NCBI RefSeq assembly: GCF_001687105.1
Contig: NZ_CP014596.1
Coordinates: 248,001-312,000 of the forward strand
Direction: 5' to 3'
Length of the DNA stretch: 64,000 nt
Source: Salipiger sp. CCB-MM3
GTDB taxonomy: Bacteria > Pseudomonadota > Alphaproteobacteria > Rhodobacterales > Rhodobacteraceae
The translations under genes were made by a program, and so were the position numbers. The notes beneath the pieces were generated by a model. The model saw nothing but the letters and a program-made list of their open reading frames with translations. It was not told the origin of the DNA and did not search any database. How positions within the stretch are numbered: position 1 is the first letter of the stretch; each line of letters opens with the position of its first letter. Of the stretch, positions 46,425-56,529 are shown one piece after another.

Positions 46425-47123
46425 TCAAGCTAGGGCGGCAAATATCGCGGATGATGCGAGATTCAGGATAATGGTCTTTGCCGCAGAGGAGAAATTGTCG
46501 CCATTTATCACCGCCCGCATTTGACTAAGGTCAGGTTTGGCTTTGGTCACGGATTGCACATAAGCGTCCTCAAGTATAAGAATTGATCGGGTATCCACAT
46601 CCTCGGCGACCATAGCGGCTCGCGTTCTTTGCCAAACGATCTTTGGGTCTGTTGCTCGACTTATAAGCTCATCAAGCCTCTCAACCCAAGTTTCTATATC
46701 TGAGTCCTTCTTGATGAAGGAGTCAGCGTATTGTTTTGCCTTTTGTGCCTGCGTAGAGTTCGCACTTGAGCCCGAGTACGCGGCAATATATTTGGATGGA
46801 TAGTTTCTGCGTATCTCGCGAATTAAAGACGCCCCCTGAGAGTCTGCGTCGAAAAACATCCCGACATTCATAAGATCACACAATATTACGGGGTAGATGT
46901 CGATCTCATTGAGCTTCTTGACATCACCTACTTCCGATATGTCGTATCCGAAGTTTCGCAAATTTACCCCGGCCTCAAATGGTTGATCGTCGATAACCGC
47001 TATCTTTACTAACCTTCTCTTCTCCTGCTGAATTGGAGGGCGGAACCCCTGAAAATCCCTACCATCAATATCCCCGCAAACACGGTATGAGTTTATCGCC
47101 ATTCGGCGCGCTTTTTCCAGCAT
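46425..47123 (-). CDS. Response regulator with unrecognised C-terminal output
   Basis: 232 residues. A receiver domain (about residues 38-145) has its acidic pair in VIDDQPF, phospho-acceptor Asp in VILCDLMN (about 83), Ser in AAYSGSS and Lys in SFIKKDSD, so it should be active. The C-terminal 90 residues contain no helix-turn-helix and end in a hydrophobic stretch (IILNLASSAIFAALA) that could insert in or touch a membrane. It is transcribed just before the kinase gene. In a region of candidate defence genes this resembles phosphorelay-type immunity such as Detocs, but no Detocs gene is recognised. Low GC matches the kinase. Confidence 0.8.
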   Translation of the reverse strand: MLEKARRMAINSYRVCGDIDGRDFQGFRPPIQQEKRRLVKIAVIDDQPFEAGVNLRNFGYDISEVGDVKKLNEIDIYPVILCDLMNVGMFFDADSQGASLIREIRRNYPSKYIAAYSGSSANSTQAQKAKQYADSFIKKDSDIETWVERLDELISRATDPKIVWQRTRAAMVAEDVDTRSILILEDAYVQSVTKAKPDLSQMRAVINGDNFSSAAKTIILNLASSAIFAALA

Positions 47124-47612
47124 TCGATCAACTTCTGAGTTGGTTTCAATCTCAGCCTACACCCGGCAACGTAGACAGTAGTTGGCGTTGAGAGACATTG
47201 GAAGCCTCGTCAAAGCAAGGAACAGTAGCTTTGATCACCCGGCGTCGCCAAGAAATGTCCGTCCGCTACTTGCGCATCGCGGCCCGACACCCGAGCGCAT
47301 GCAGCAAATGCAGCGAAAGCCAAGAGGGTCCGGCATTGCCGCCCCTCAGAGCTTAGCTCAAACAACCGAGCCCCCCGGAGCCAAGATTGGAATCTTCTGT
47401 CAAACGGTGAACACTAGGTCAGCGCCCAAATAGCGAACGCCCCTATCCATCTCAATGTACCCGAGCAGAAGTCTCACGACGCGCACACCCACTGTCTTGC
47501 GATGGCTCTGTGCCACCTTGGCGCTCAGCATCGAATGAGCGCAATGAACGGCGGGGTCGAGGTTAACGGAGGTCACCTGGCCCATCGCCAGACTGGCGTA
47601 CTTCCGACAAAA
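47124..47612. other. Mostly empty spacer; one doubtful small frame
   Basis: A 490-bp gap between the SF2 helicase operon and the kinase pair. A 61-codon leftward frame at 47400-47585 (MGQVTSVNL ... ADLVFTV) begins 27 bp after the helicase stop but lacks a clear ribosome site. I do not call it a gene. Promoters for the regulator/kinase pair should lie near 47130-47250. Confidence 0.4.
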
Positions 47613-50600
47613 CTAAGGCGCCACCGGCGGCGCGAGGCGGATCAGAAGCTGCTCCCTTGTTGTCTCGTCGAACTCGGCTGTCTCCAGGATGGTAAGAAGA
47701 TCGGACTGCCGCGGCTGCCCGAAGGCGAGCCGGTAAAGGGCCGTTGTCCGGAGGAGCCACATGGCACGTTGTGCTTCACGGGATAGTGGCGGCAGAGGCA
47801 GCACGGTTTCAATTTCGACTGGGTCCGGAGCATCGCCGGCATAAAGCCAATGCGGTCTCAGGCCGAGCCTGGCTTCGCCGCGGTCATTCACCTCGATCTC
47901 TGCCGAGGCGATCATGGCCGGCCAGGCGGGACCTTCCGAATCGCGAGCAGCCTTGGAGTGATTGGTTGCTATGTTCAGCCGCACCGCATGGTTCAGGAAG
48001 CGCTGGACTCGCCCCTCGCGCTGCTCCATGTCGACCGGGTTGCCAGGAAGATTCCAGTGCCAGAGCCGGTGGCAATAGAGATGGAAATCCAGCCCCTCTT
48101 GACCGACAGAGGTCGAGGCCAGGACAAACGGCCTAAACGGCGAGTTGAAGGAATCCCGGAGGGTGTCAATGCGCACACCGCCGCCTTCCTGGTCCCGGGA
48201 TGCATTGGCCGCAAAGCGGGCCGCGAGATGCGAAGGCATGCTGCGCCGCGAGCGTCCCTCGTCATGGAAAGGGTTGTGCAGAGTGATCGGCGCGGTGCGC
48301 AAACCGATGGCCTCGCGCATACGGCGAGCCAGGCCCCGATGCGCGGGCTCGCCTTCTTCCTGGCCCTCTACCAGCTTTCCGCCGGTTAGATGGAAGACAT
48401 ATTCGTCGAGGACGGCCTGAAGATCATGTTCGGCACAGTAATCAAGCGCGCGAGACCAGGCGCCTTCGCTGCCCTCGGAGAGAAGCAGCGGCCGTACTTC
48501 GCGGTGATTGAAGAGTGTGAGGAAGCCCATCGCAACCTGCGCCGCCATGAAAGCGCGTTGAGGAGCCGGCAGATCGGCATAGCGATTGAGAGCACGTAAT
48601 AGGCAGGTCGCCGGGCTGCCCAGGGCGACACGTGCGAGGAAGCGGATGGTTGCAGAGCTTGCGGCGGCCTCAGGCAACTCCGGACTGCCAGCGACGAAAG
48701 CGTCAAGGCAGGCGGCGGCGGCACCAGTCGCCTCGCGACTGGAGCCCGCCCTAAGGCCCTCCCGGATCGCGCGCGCCCAGCCCGGCTCACACCGGTCGAG
48801 CCGGGCGAGAACTTCCCATGCAACTCTCCCTTTTGCCTCAGGAAGCGATATTTCTTCAAGTGCGCCGGCAATCAGCTTCTCGGCCTCGGCCTGCATCTCC
48901 ACGGCCGATATCGCCCCATGCTCACGCCAGATCCGCAACGGGTCGACCACGCGGGCCAGGAAGGCCGAGGGATATAGCAATGTCATGACATGCATGCTGG
49001 CGCCGATCTGCTCGGCGTTCGTGCGCAGGCGCAGGAGCGGCACCTCTCGCTTCTTCGGCGCACCTCTCAAGCCGCGCTCGCGGCGCAGCCTGCGCTCTGC
49101 CTCGTAGGAGACAAGCGCCGCCACCGCTTCGGGCACCATCTGCCAATCCGAGAAGATCAGCGTCTTTGTCAGGCTTTCGCCCCCCTGCAGATAGGGTAGC
49201 GAGGGTGGCAACCATAGCCTGCGATGAAGGTCAGTCTGATCGAGCGTCTCCTCGATCAGAGCTCGCATCCGGCCGTTGCCAGGAGGGATGCGCTCGAAGC
49301 GTTGCCGTTTGTGCTCGGAAACCATGGCAGGCTTTCCGGTCGATGCCAGCTTGGCGCGTGCCGGAAATGCCCTGATCTTCTTCGCAAGATCGTAGTCGCC
49401 CATGAAACTGAAGAGATAAGGGGCAGATTTCCAGTATTCGACTGCGCCATGCCCCCGGATCGCCTTGGCGACTTGATGTACGGCCTTGGCCTGTCGCAGG
49501 TCATCTGCCTGGACAGGGACAGACAGGATCCTACGCCGGATTCCTGCGTCCCCGCTGTCGCCCGCCACCCGCTCGTGTCGGCTCATTACCTTGCGCAGCC
49601 GGCTCTCGACGGCTGTACGCGCCTCGGCGGCTTGCGGCGTGTGGCCTTGGGCGAAATCCCGAAGGTGATCACGAAAGCGGCGCATCTCTTCACGCAGGGC
49701 TTCGGCAGCGGCCGGCCCCTCATCGCCATAAAGCACCGAGATGGTCTCAAGAAAATCGGCATGATGATCCCCAGCCGTCGGATCATCGCCATTGAGTGTC
49801 AGCATTCGGTAGGGCGTCGCCGAGAGAAACAAAACGCGGGCCCCGGCAGCCTCTGCCTGAAGGAACGTCCGCATCAGGGCCTGCGCTTCGCTGTCGCCCT
49901 CGGCAAAGAGATTTCGGAAGCGTTGGAACTCGTCAAAGATCACCAGCTTCGGGCGCAGCGAGGTCAGGGCATGTCGTGCCAGCCGCTGCAGCAACTCCTG
50001 GACAATCGGGCGACGCACGTCGCTATTGCCGAGGTCGGCGGTCCGGATGCGCTCTTCAATACCGTCGGCGAGCAGCAGTTCCGCGGTGGCTTCGCAGTCG
50101 ATCGTCTCGGAAAGTTTTGCCGCAGCCACATATCCCGTCCAGTGCTTCTGCGCTGGATGTCGCAGCAGATTGTCGAGCCGATCGCCTTCGATGCGGTCCT
50201 GCAGCAGCTTGCGGATCAGCGCCCGTTCACGGGCAACACCGAGCCCGCCAGACTTGTCAAAACTCGTCGCCGGGGTGAGTGCGATGAAATTGGCCGCGTC
50301 GTCACGCAGCCGGGTCGTGGCGTCGCACAGCAGGGTAAGGCGGGTTGCGCGAACCTCGGCATCGCCCAGGACATTAAGCAGCCGCAGGTTCTGCCGGGCA
50401 ATTGCGCTGTTCGAGCAGACATAAATGATATCGGCGCGCTCGCCCTCGGGCAGGCGCGACAGGACATGTGCCACCACACCCTGCGCGACGCGGGTCTTGC
50501 CCAGCCCGACCTCGTCGGCCACGAGGAAGCGCGGTGCGCCGACATCAAAGCGGCACATCACGTAGTCGACGGTGGCGCGCTGGAAAGGTTTCAGCCCCGA

Positions 50601-50627
50601 AAGTAGCTGTTGCGGATCGAAGCTCAC
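47613..50627 (-). CDS. SF2 (SNF2/HepA-like) helicase of a DUF6361-PLD-helicase operon
   Basis: 1004 residues. Motif I ADEVGLGKTRVA (about residue 37), motif II VIFDEFQRFRN (about 229), motif III LFLSATPYRM (about 270), then a long helical insertion, and motifs V-VI STSVGQEGLDFHLYCHRLWHWN and QREGRVQR (about 869), the set of a DNA translocase or helicase. DEFQ replaces the usual DEAH. Its start overlaps the PLD gene stop by four bases. Helicase plus PLD protein is a recurring antiphage theme (for example drmA/drmC in DISARM), but this exact trio is not one I can name. It is third and last in the operon. Confidence 0.86.
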   Translation of the reverse strand: MSFDPQQLLSGLKPFQRATVDYVMCRFDVGAPRFLVADEVGLGKTRVAQGVVAHVLSRLPEGERADIIYVCSNSAIARQNLRLLNVLGDAEVRATRLTLLCDATTRLRDDAANFIALTPATSFDKSGGLGVARERALIRKLLQDRIEGDRLDNLLRHPAQKHWTGYVAAAKLSETIDCEATAELLLADGIEERIRTADLGNSDVRRPIVQELLQRLARHALTSLRPKLVIFDEFQRFRNLFAEGDSEAQALMRTFLQAEAAGARVLFLSATPYRMLTLNGDDPTAGDHHADFLETISVLYGDEGPAAAEALREEMRRFRDHLRDFAQGHTPQAAEARTAVESRLRKVMSRHERVAGDSGDAGIRRRILSVPVQADDLRQAKAVHQVAKAIRGHGAVEYWKSAPYLFSFMGDYDLAKKIRAFPARAKLASTGKPAMVSEHKRQRFERIPPGNGRMRALIEETLDQTDLHRRLWLPPSLPYLQGGESLTKTLIFSDWQMVPEAVAALVSYEAERRLRRERGLRGAPKKREVPLLRLRTNAEQIGASMHVMTLLYPSAFLARVVDPLRIWREHGAISAVEMQAEAEKLIAGALEEISLPEAKGRVAWEVLARLDRCEPGWARAIREGLRAGSSREATGAAAACLDAFVAGSPELPEAAASSATIRFLARVALGSPATCLLRALNRYADLPAPQRAFMAAQVAMGFLTLFNHREVRPLLLSEGSEGAWSRALDYCAEHDLQAVLDEYVFHLTGGKLVEGQEEGEPAHRGLARRMREAIGLRTAPITLHNPFHDEGRSRRSMPSHLAARFAANASRDQEGGGVRIDTLRDSFNSPFRPFVLASTSVGQEGLDFHLYCHRLWHWNLPGNPVDMEQREGRVQRFLNHAVRLNIATNHSKAARDSEGPAWPAMIASAEIEVNDRGEARLGLRPHWLYAGDAPDPVEIETVLPLPPLSREAQRAMWLLRTTALYRLAFGQPRQSDLLTILETAEFDETTREQLLIRLAPPVAP

Positions 50628-52402
50628 GCCGCCTTCCCCAATGCCGTTTTGAATTCACCCCAGAGGTTTAGAAACTCCCGCATCACCTCGCCACCCAGGT
50701 CGCGCCCCATCAGCCCGACCACGCGATCGAGATCGCGCAACCGCGCCGGGCCGTCGTCATCGAGATAGGCCGCGAGCATGGTCTCGAGAACCGGAGGTAC
50801 CGGTCGGGTGCCTCTCGCGCTGCCGCCGCCTTCGCTGGCAGCCCTAATCATTCCCTCGATATCTGGGCGCTGTTCAAGCATGGCCGCGACAAAGCTCAAG
50901 AACTGCTCGGGGGTCCGAACGATGTCCGACAACAGCGCCTTTAACCGCGCATCCCCCTCGGGAAGCCCCTCGGCCTCGAGATTGGTCACGAAGCCTGCGC
51001 GCTCGCCATCAAGGCCGCACAGATCGAATTGCACGAAACTGGTCGCGTCGGCGAGCCGCACCGAGCCGAGATCCCAAGGACCAGCGCCCTGAAGTAAGAC
51101 ACCGTTATCCCGCGTCACCAACTGCGCACGGATCTCTGCAATGTCAGGCAAATCGGGCAAGACGAGGGACAAGTTAAGAGAGAGGCGATCCTCCAGCGGA
51201 GCAAAACTAAGCTTTGCGCCAGCGGCGATGATCGCGTGGCGTGCGGCCCGAACGGCATCGTTGAAAATCTTTGCCGCAATCTCATCCTCGCGCGGGGCCC
51301 GCGGCATCCAGTCCTGCAGCAAGGGGCCGATACCTCCAACACCAAGGATGCCGGCGCCGTCGAGCCCGATTCCGCCGATATTGGTCGTCCGCCCGCGCAG
51401 ACTGGCGAAGACCTCGATGTTACGCGGGCCATTCAGCCCCAGCCCGGCAGAAGTGGCATTGCCCGAACCAAGCGTTATCACTGTATCTTCACCCTGTTCG
51501 AGGACATAGAGCTTTGCATGCAAACCGGCGCGGTCCTCGGCCGAGAACGCAGCCTCTGGGTCGGGTTCCGGCAGGCCGTGATCGGCCAGCATCAGGCTGC
51601 GGGGCAAGGGGCTCTTCAGCGCGGCCAGCCAGTCATCGCAGGCGACAAGGGCCTGGATTCGATCGCGCCCCAGCGCGCCGAGCCCAGCATCGTCACAGAA
51701 GGGCGAGATCACGGCGAGTTGCCCCCTGCCCGGTCGCCAGAGGTCCCTTGCCTGCGCCAGCGGATGGTGAGCATGGAAAAGCGGTGGCGAGAAACCTGGG
51801 ACGCGCTCCCATCGCACATGCTGCAAGCCGTCGCGCAGGCCGCGGAGATGGGAGTTCTTCTCGACCGGCAACCAGTCGATCAGCCCGACCAAGGGAGCGT
51901 TGGCGCGTTGGTGCTCGGCCTTCTCCTCTCCCTCTAGCCGCAGCGCCACATCCCATGAGCGGTCCCTTGTCAGATTTCGCGACATCATGATCAGGCGCTG
52001 CCGCATCGGCCCACCGTCTTCGGGCGCAAAGCGCAGGAGCCATAACTTGGGATGGAAACTCGCGCCCTTGGGGGGACTGACCTCCCTGACGAGCCCCTCG
52101 AGCAGGCTGACCAGCGCCGTGCGTTTTCCAGCGGGAGGATGGATATTCCCGGCCTCGACACAAACCGTCACCCGATCCTCGAGGCGGCGCATGGCGGCAA
52201 GCGCGGCTAAGGGGCTTGCCAACAGCTCCTCGCGCTGCACACCGCCGCGAAGAGCGAGCGACACCGGCACCGTCAGTGCGGTAAGGAAATCCATCGAGAA
52301 GGTCGTGCCGAGCGCGGCCTCAAGGCGGTATCCCTCGGGGGGCAGCAGCGCCTCGCCAAAATCGACCCGTTGTGCGGGGGCGAATACCGTATCTGCTTTC
52401 AC
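50624..52402 (-). CDS. PLD-family nuclease-like protein
   Basis: 592 residues with two HKD-type motifs: FHPKLWLLRF followed by SRNLTRDRSWD (about residues 117-150), and LHAKLYVLEQG followed by GSGNATSAGLGLNG (about 294-325). Two motifs in one chain form a single active site in PLD nucleases. No signal peptide, so it acts in the cytoplasm. It overlaps the helicase downstream and the DUF6361 gene upstream by four bases each, so the three products are made in a fixed ratio and probably form one complex. DNA or RNA cleavage is inferred. Confidence 0.85.
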   Translation of the reverse strand: MKADTVFAPAQRVDFGEALLPPEGYRLEAALGTTFSMDFLTALTVPVSLALRGGVQREELLASPLAALAAMRRLEDRVTVCVEAGNIHPPAGKRTALVSLLEGLVREVSPPKGASFHPKLWLLRFAPEDGGPMRQRLIMMSRNLTRDRSWDVALRLEGEEKAEHQRANAPLVGLIDWLPVEKNSHLRGLRDGLQHVRWERVPGFSPPLFHAHHPLAQARDLWRPGRGQLAVISPFCDDAGLGALGRDRIQALVACDDWLAALKSPLPRSLMLADHGLPEPDPEAAFSAEDRAGLHAKLYVLEQGEDTVITLGSGNATSAGLGLNGPRNIEVFASLRGRTTNIGGIGLDGAGILGVGGIGPLLQDWMPRAPREDEIAAKIFNDAVRAARHAIIAAGAKLSFAPLEDRLSLNLSLVLPDLPDIAEIRAQLVTRDNGVLLQGAGPWDLGSVRLADATSFVQFDLCGLDGERAGFVTNLEAEGLPEGDARLKALLSDIVRTPEQFLSFVAAMLEQRPDIEGMIRAASEGGGSARGTRPVPPVLETMLAAYLDDDGPARLRDLDRVVGLMGRDLGGEVMREFLNLWGEFKTALGKAA

Positions 52403-53541
52403 GCCGCTGCCGCCATGTCATCGAGATAGCGGCGCACGACACCCCAGCGATACTGAATTTGTCCCGCCCCTGAACTTCCATTCCAGCGATAGTCCTGCGG
52501 GACGAAACGCAACCGGGCACGGCTGCCTTTGGTTTCGATCTCACGCCGGGTGATCAGCGCCCGGGCAGCGGGGCCTTCAGGCTCGCCCATCACCCCGATC
52601 CAGTCATCGATGAAGCGCAGAGTTGGCTGCTTCGGATTAAAGCCCACCAACGGTCCCTGCTTGAGAAGCGGCGCAATCAGATCGCGGGCCGAGGTCGGCA
52701 GACCAAACTGCTCTCGTTGTCGCCATTTCCGGAGTTCATTCGCATGGACCTCCTGTGCATCATGGCTGAAATGCTCGGCCAGCATCAGGTTGTAAAGAAG
52801 CGCCGCGCCATGCATCGTTTCCGCAAACGCCAGTGCATGATTGAGGACTTGCTGCATCGACGGTGGCAGGTCGATCTCTGCCAGCGACCCCAGGTCCCGA
52901 TGTTCCTTCAGCTTCCCGGCACGGGCCATGAGATAGCCCAACAGCGTCCCGCCGTGACGGATAGAAGAACAGCGGTCCGAAATCCAATCCGCCTCTTCGC
53001 ACGTGAGAGCAAATCCCCGCGAGTCGCTCGCGGCGATGCTCGGGCACTCCTCCCAGCAAGCCTCCCCCTCGGCCATTCGATCAAGCACCTCACCGATCCC
53101 GGCGCGAGCGAATGCCGGGCTGCGGACGCCCCAGAGCCCCAAGCCGCCCCAATAGACCGCACTCGGCATTCGCTTCAGCTTCTCTCCTGCCTCCGAGCCG
53201 ATCAGCAACCACGTATCAGCCTCGGGCAGCGACTGCAGGCGCGTGATCAACGCCGCCTCTCCCTCGCGCAGCCGCGTCTTGCGATCACCCCGCTTGAGGT
53301 CAAGCTCCCGAAAGATCTGCGGCAGGAAGAGGAAATAGCGCAGACGGGTCTGCACCGTGCTCGTGCCCGGGAAGAGCAGATCAGAGAAACCGTCACGGAT
53401 AGAACCCAAGCCTAGCTCATCGCGAGCCTCGCTGTCGCTCAATGCCCCGATGAGAGTCTGGACGGCTTCCGCCTCGGCCTTTCCGAAGGAGACCCAACCC
53501 AATGCAGACAAATCGAAGAACCCCTTATGCGCCACAGTCAT
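52399..53541 (-). CDS. DUF6361 family protein
   Basis: 380 residues with the family hallmark SEARDELGLGSIRDGFSDLLF and PGTSTVQTRLRYFLFLP near residues 35-75, then a Trp-rich middle (YWGGLGLWGVRSP). The fold and activity are not known to me. As first gene of the operon it may be the sensor or specificity component for the PLD nuclease and helicase. The start ATG is at 53541. Upstream lies a 600-bp gap that should hold the operon promoter. Confidence 0.85.
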   Translation of the reverse strand: MTVAHKGFFDLSALGWVSFGKAEAEAVQTLIGALSDSEARDELGLGSIRDGFSDLLFPGTSTVQTRLRYFLFLPQIFRELDLKRGDRKTRLREGEAALITRLQSLPEADTWLLIGSEAGEKLKRMPSAVYWGGLGLWGVRSPAFARAGIGEVLDRMAEGEACWEECPSIAASDSRGFALTCEEADWISDRCSSIRHGGTLLGYLMARAGKLKEHRDLGSLAEIDLPPSMQQVLNHALAFAETMHGAALLYNLMLAEHFSHDAQEVHANELRKWRQREQFGLPTSARDLIAPLLKQGPLVGFNPKQPTLRFIDDWIGVMGEPEGPAARALITRREIETKGSRARLRFVPQDYRWNGSSGAGQIQYRWGVVRRYLDDMAAAA

Positions 53542-54160
53542 TCGTAGAGCCGCGGCAAAAGAAAAACCTGTCGCAACCTATTCCCGCCGCAAGGCCTCTT
53601 TCAAGGCGTCACTTAGGCGCGGCCCAATTGCGTCACACCGCGACCGCACATGGTAAAATCGCTCGTCTCCGTGGCTTGCTTGGCCGAACTCCGTTTGCCG
53701 GTGACGCCCTGCTATTTTCCCAAAGCTTGTGGGAACGCCCACCTCGCGCCATGCCTGCATCCGCTGCGGGGTTCGGTGGCATCGACGTGATAGTCCGACC
53801 CTGACAGAAGCCAATATCACAGGCACACCGCGGAAAATGCAGCATAAAGGCGTGCCGGCCATTGACGAGCAAACCGTCCCATCGCCAGATCATGGCAAAC
53901 GGGCGCATTGATACAGACGGTACCGCCGCCGGTGCGCGGAGCCGCATATGAATCTCGGAAAATGCCCGTCTTCTTTACCTGCGATATCGGCCAGAAAAGC
54001 TTGGCACTTGATGACCGAGTGCGCTGAGCGGCGGCGCCGTGTCCAGGATACCCCAGCCCGATCAATGCAGATCACTGGACGTGCTCGGAAACAGTAGAGA
54101 GCACCAACCGAAGAACCAGGAGCTGTTCTATGCCCCACGGAAAACGACCGACGCCGGAGT
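53542..54160. other. No gene seen; promoter region of the DUF6361 operon
   Basis: A 620-bp spacer. Frames on both strands are short and Arg/Ala-biased without ribosome sites. The operon promoter is expected in the first 150 bp above 53541, but I cannot point to a clear -35/-10 pair. Confidence 0.4.
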
Positions 54161-55360
54161 TCATGACGCCCTTGGCTCGCATCTTTCGCGCTCCAGACCG
54201 CTTCGGCCTGGAGGAAGAAGAATGCCAGGAACGACGTCTCCCTCGAAAAGGCTGTCCAGCGCGAAAGCGCCGCTGCGGAACGCTCTCAGATGGTCGCCCT
54301 GGAGCCCGTCCATTGTTTTACTGAACCAGTCCGCGGTCAAATCGTGGGGAGCAAGCCCGGCCGGGATTGCGTACCTCGAGACTCCAAAGGTCCTCTGGAC
54401 CAGCTCTTCTTTCCCACTCGATCGCAGCTGTGCGCGAAGCTTCGCCCAAGCAAACTGCGTCGGAGAAACGGCCCGTTGAGGCGCCGAGTGGCCGACCGAG
54501 GCATGCTTTCCGATATTTCGAATGTATGACTTCAATGCAGTCTTTGTCGGGCGGCGAAATCCAAAAAAGGCAGGATCGACCTCCCACAACAGGCGCGACT
54601 TGTCGGCCAGCTCTTCCAGGGTCGGGTCTGCGGCGGGGCTAAGGGTCTCGGTCAGGCAAGCCATGCGATATGTGAAAGGAATTGCGGCCCGGAGCGTGGT
54701 CGATGCATCTCGATACACCCTATCCAGACGCGGCGGCAGAGGAGCGTGGTAGAGGTGGCTGCTTGGTGGAGGCAGGCGACCAATTGGCTCCGCAGGCAGC
54801 AGATGTCGAGATTTTCTCGCAAGCGGCAGCGCATGGAGACGATCCAAGACGCTAAGGCTGGTGCGGAAGCTGATCCTCAGGGGTGGCTCGATTTCCTTGT
54901 CGATGCGCAGAGCCTGGCCATAGCCAAGATCATTCGGCCCCGTTCTGTCGGGCAGCACTCGCCGGAGCGTACGAAGATGCTGGTAGGAATTCCCTGGTAT
55001 TTCGAGACGCGCAATGCGCATCAATGCCGAGATTGGGTCCTGTTCAGGCGGGCACCCAGTATCCAATAGGAAGGCGTCGAACACCGTGCGGCGCCAGCCT
55101 TGGTAGCGAGTGAGTTCCATCTTGAACACACTGCGCGCGTGCAGAGGAACATTGGCCGCCGGATATCGGGCGTCCAATTCTATCGGCCCGAACTTGAGGG
55201 CGAAAAGTGGTACCCCTTCCGTCTTGCTCAGAAGAGCAAGCGCTGTTGCGATGGCGAAGGGCGTGCCAGCACGTTGAAGGTGCTGAGGCGGAAACGGGGA
55301 GGTCAGCGCCTCGTATGTGTGAAAGATATCCATGGAAGTGGATATTGGTCGTTCGGACAT
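54161..55360 (-). CDS. Unknown protein, possibly a recombinase fragment
   Basis: 399 residues from the ATG at 55360 (MSERPISTSMDIFHTYEALT); an ATG at 55495 would add a low-quality leader. No known domain is certain. The last 130 residues (PTQFAWAKLRAQLRSSGKE ... YAIPAGLAPHDLTADWF) resemble the helical core-binding part of tyrosine recombinases, but there is no catalytic domain behind it, and the end (LLPPGRSGLERER) looks like read-out into foreign sequence. It could be an N-terminal remnant of an integrase, or a separate helper of the integrase/KfrA-like group. Confidence 0.5.
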   Translation of the reverse strand: MSERPISTSMDIFHTYEALTSPFPPQHLQRAGTPFAIATALALLSKTEGVPLFALKFGPIELDARYPAANVPLHARSVFKMELTRYQGWRRTVFDAFLLDTGCPPEQDPISALMRIARLEIPGNSYQHLRTLRRVLPDRTGPNDLGYGQALRIDKEIEPPLRISFRTSLSVLDRLHALPLARKSRHLLPAEPIGRLPPPSSHLYHAPLPPRLDRVYRDASTTLRAAIPFTYRMACLTETLSPAADPTLEELADKSRLLWEVDPAFFGFRRPTKTALKSYIRNIGKHASVGHSAPQRAVSPTQFAWAKLRAQLRSSGKEELVQRTFGVSRYAIPAGLAPHDLTADWFSKTMDGLQGDHLRAFRSGAFALDSLFEGDVVPGILLPPGRSGLERERCEPRAS

Positions 55361-55614
55361 TTTCGGAAGCGATTCCCTCAAAATTCCGAAGTGACCGCCA
55401 AGATTTGAAGGCGCGTACAGTGGCCTATTGCACTTCTGCAGGCTTGAACGTGGGGGGCGGATATCAACCCCACCATGTCCGCCACGGCACGGCAAATGCG
55501 GTGGAGCAATTGAGTACCCCGGAAAGACAGAAAGAAAAGCGCCGCCGAGCTTTCCGCTTGGCAGCGCTATGAAATCACGAGCTGGTTCCGGTGAACGCGT
55601 ATCTCGGGTCGGTT

Positions 55615-56286
55615 TCAGGCCCTCTTGGCTGCGGACCTGTCTTGCAGACTTGCAGACTCTGCTGCGCGTGGCATGTCTTCATGCCCGGTCTGCTGTAGCT
55701 GTGAGACCAGGAGCTGGACAAGCTCATTGGCTCCCCGGAGACGATTGAGCTCTTCATCATCTGAACGAATTTTCTCGCGAAGCTTTTCTGCCTCCGCAAG
55801 GTGATGGTCTCTTTCACTGATGAGTGTCTGTCTGTTTTTCTCGAGGCGGTGAACTTCAGCTTCGAGCTCGGAAATGCGCCAGAGCGCCGTCCGCTTCTCC
55901 GCCCGCAGCTCCTCGCAGGCGTTGTTTGCCTGAGCCTGACATCTGGCATTCTGCCGCGCGACCATGAGCGCGAAAGCCTCCCGCGCCCCTTGCATGAAAT
56001 GGTCGAGTGAAGCCGTGACCATTTCAGGAAGCGATCTCAGCAGGGCATCGGCTTCGTCGCTCTCGTAGTCAGATAGCACGATGTCGACTTGCTTCTGCAG
56101 ACTTTCGGGCCGAACCGTTGGGCTGATGCCAAAGGCGCTGCAGAGCTCCTGCTTGACCATGGACGCATCGATTGCTCGGCTGGGCGTCCCGCACGCGATG
56201 AGGCGCGCGATGACCCCGTAGACCTGTTCCTGAGTGTAGCTCGGCGGGCGGCCACCCTGCTTCTTGCGTTCCGATGTACGTGTCAT
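55615..56286 (-). CDS. KfrA-like DNA-binding coiled-coil protein
   Basis: 223 residues. The N-terminal part (GGRPPSYTQEQVYGVIARLIA ... FGISPTVRPESLQKQVD, in parts) fits the KfrA N-terminal DNA-binding region; the rest is a long coiled coil (ELRAEKRTALWRISELEAEV...EKLREKIRSDDEELNRLRG, in parts). The start at 56286 follows AAGGAC; an upstream in-frame ATG gives no family match. KfrA proteins regulate and organise plasmid DNA, and their relatives sit next to integrases on islands. It follows the integrase by 243 bp in the same direction and may regulate excision or maintenance. Confidence 0.78.
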   Translation of the reverse strand: MTRTSERKKQGGRPPSYTQEQVYGVIARLIACGTPSRAIDASMVKQELCSAFGISPTVRPESLQKQVDIVLSDYESDEADALLRSLPEMVTASLDHFMQGAREAFALMVARQNARCQAQANNACEELRAEKRTALWRISELEAEVHRLEKNRQTLISERDHHLAEAEKLREKIRSDDEELNRLRGANELVQLLVSQLQQTGHEDMPRAAESASLQDRSAAKRA

Positions 56287-56529
56287 TCGATGTTTGTCCT
56301 TCTGTTTGTCAAACCGGATTTGACAAACCCGGCTTCTGAGATGGCCTTCCCTCAGAAGATTGGTCGCGCCAGGAAGCGGCGGAAACATTTTCTTGCCCGA
56401 AGAAGCACTTTCCTGGTCCGAGCAGGAACCGTCACGCATGAAGAGATTGCGTCAGGTACGGGCTGCCGAGCGCCGCTATCCGCGCATGGAAACTTTCAGC
56501 TCTCCTGGCCAGGGACCGGAGGCCGGACC

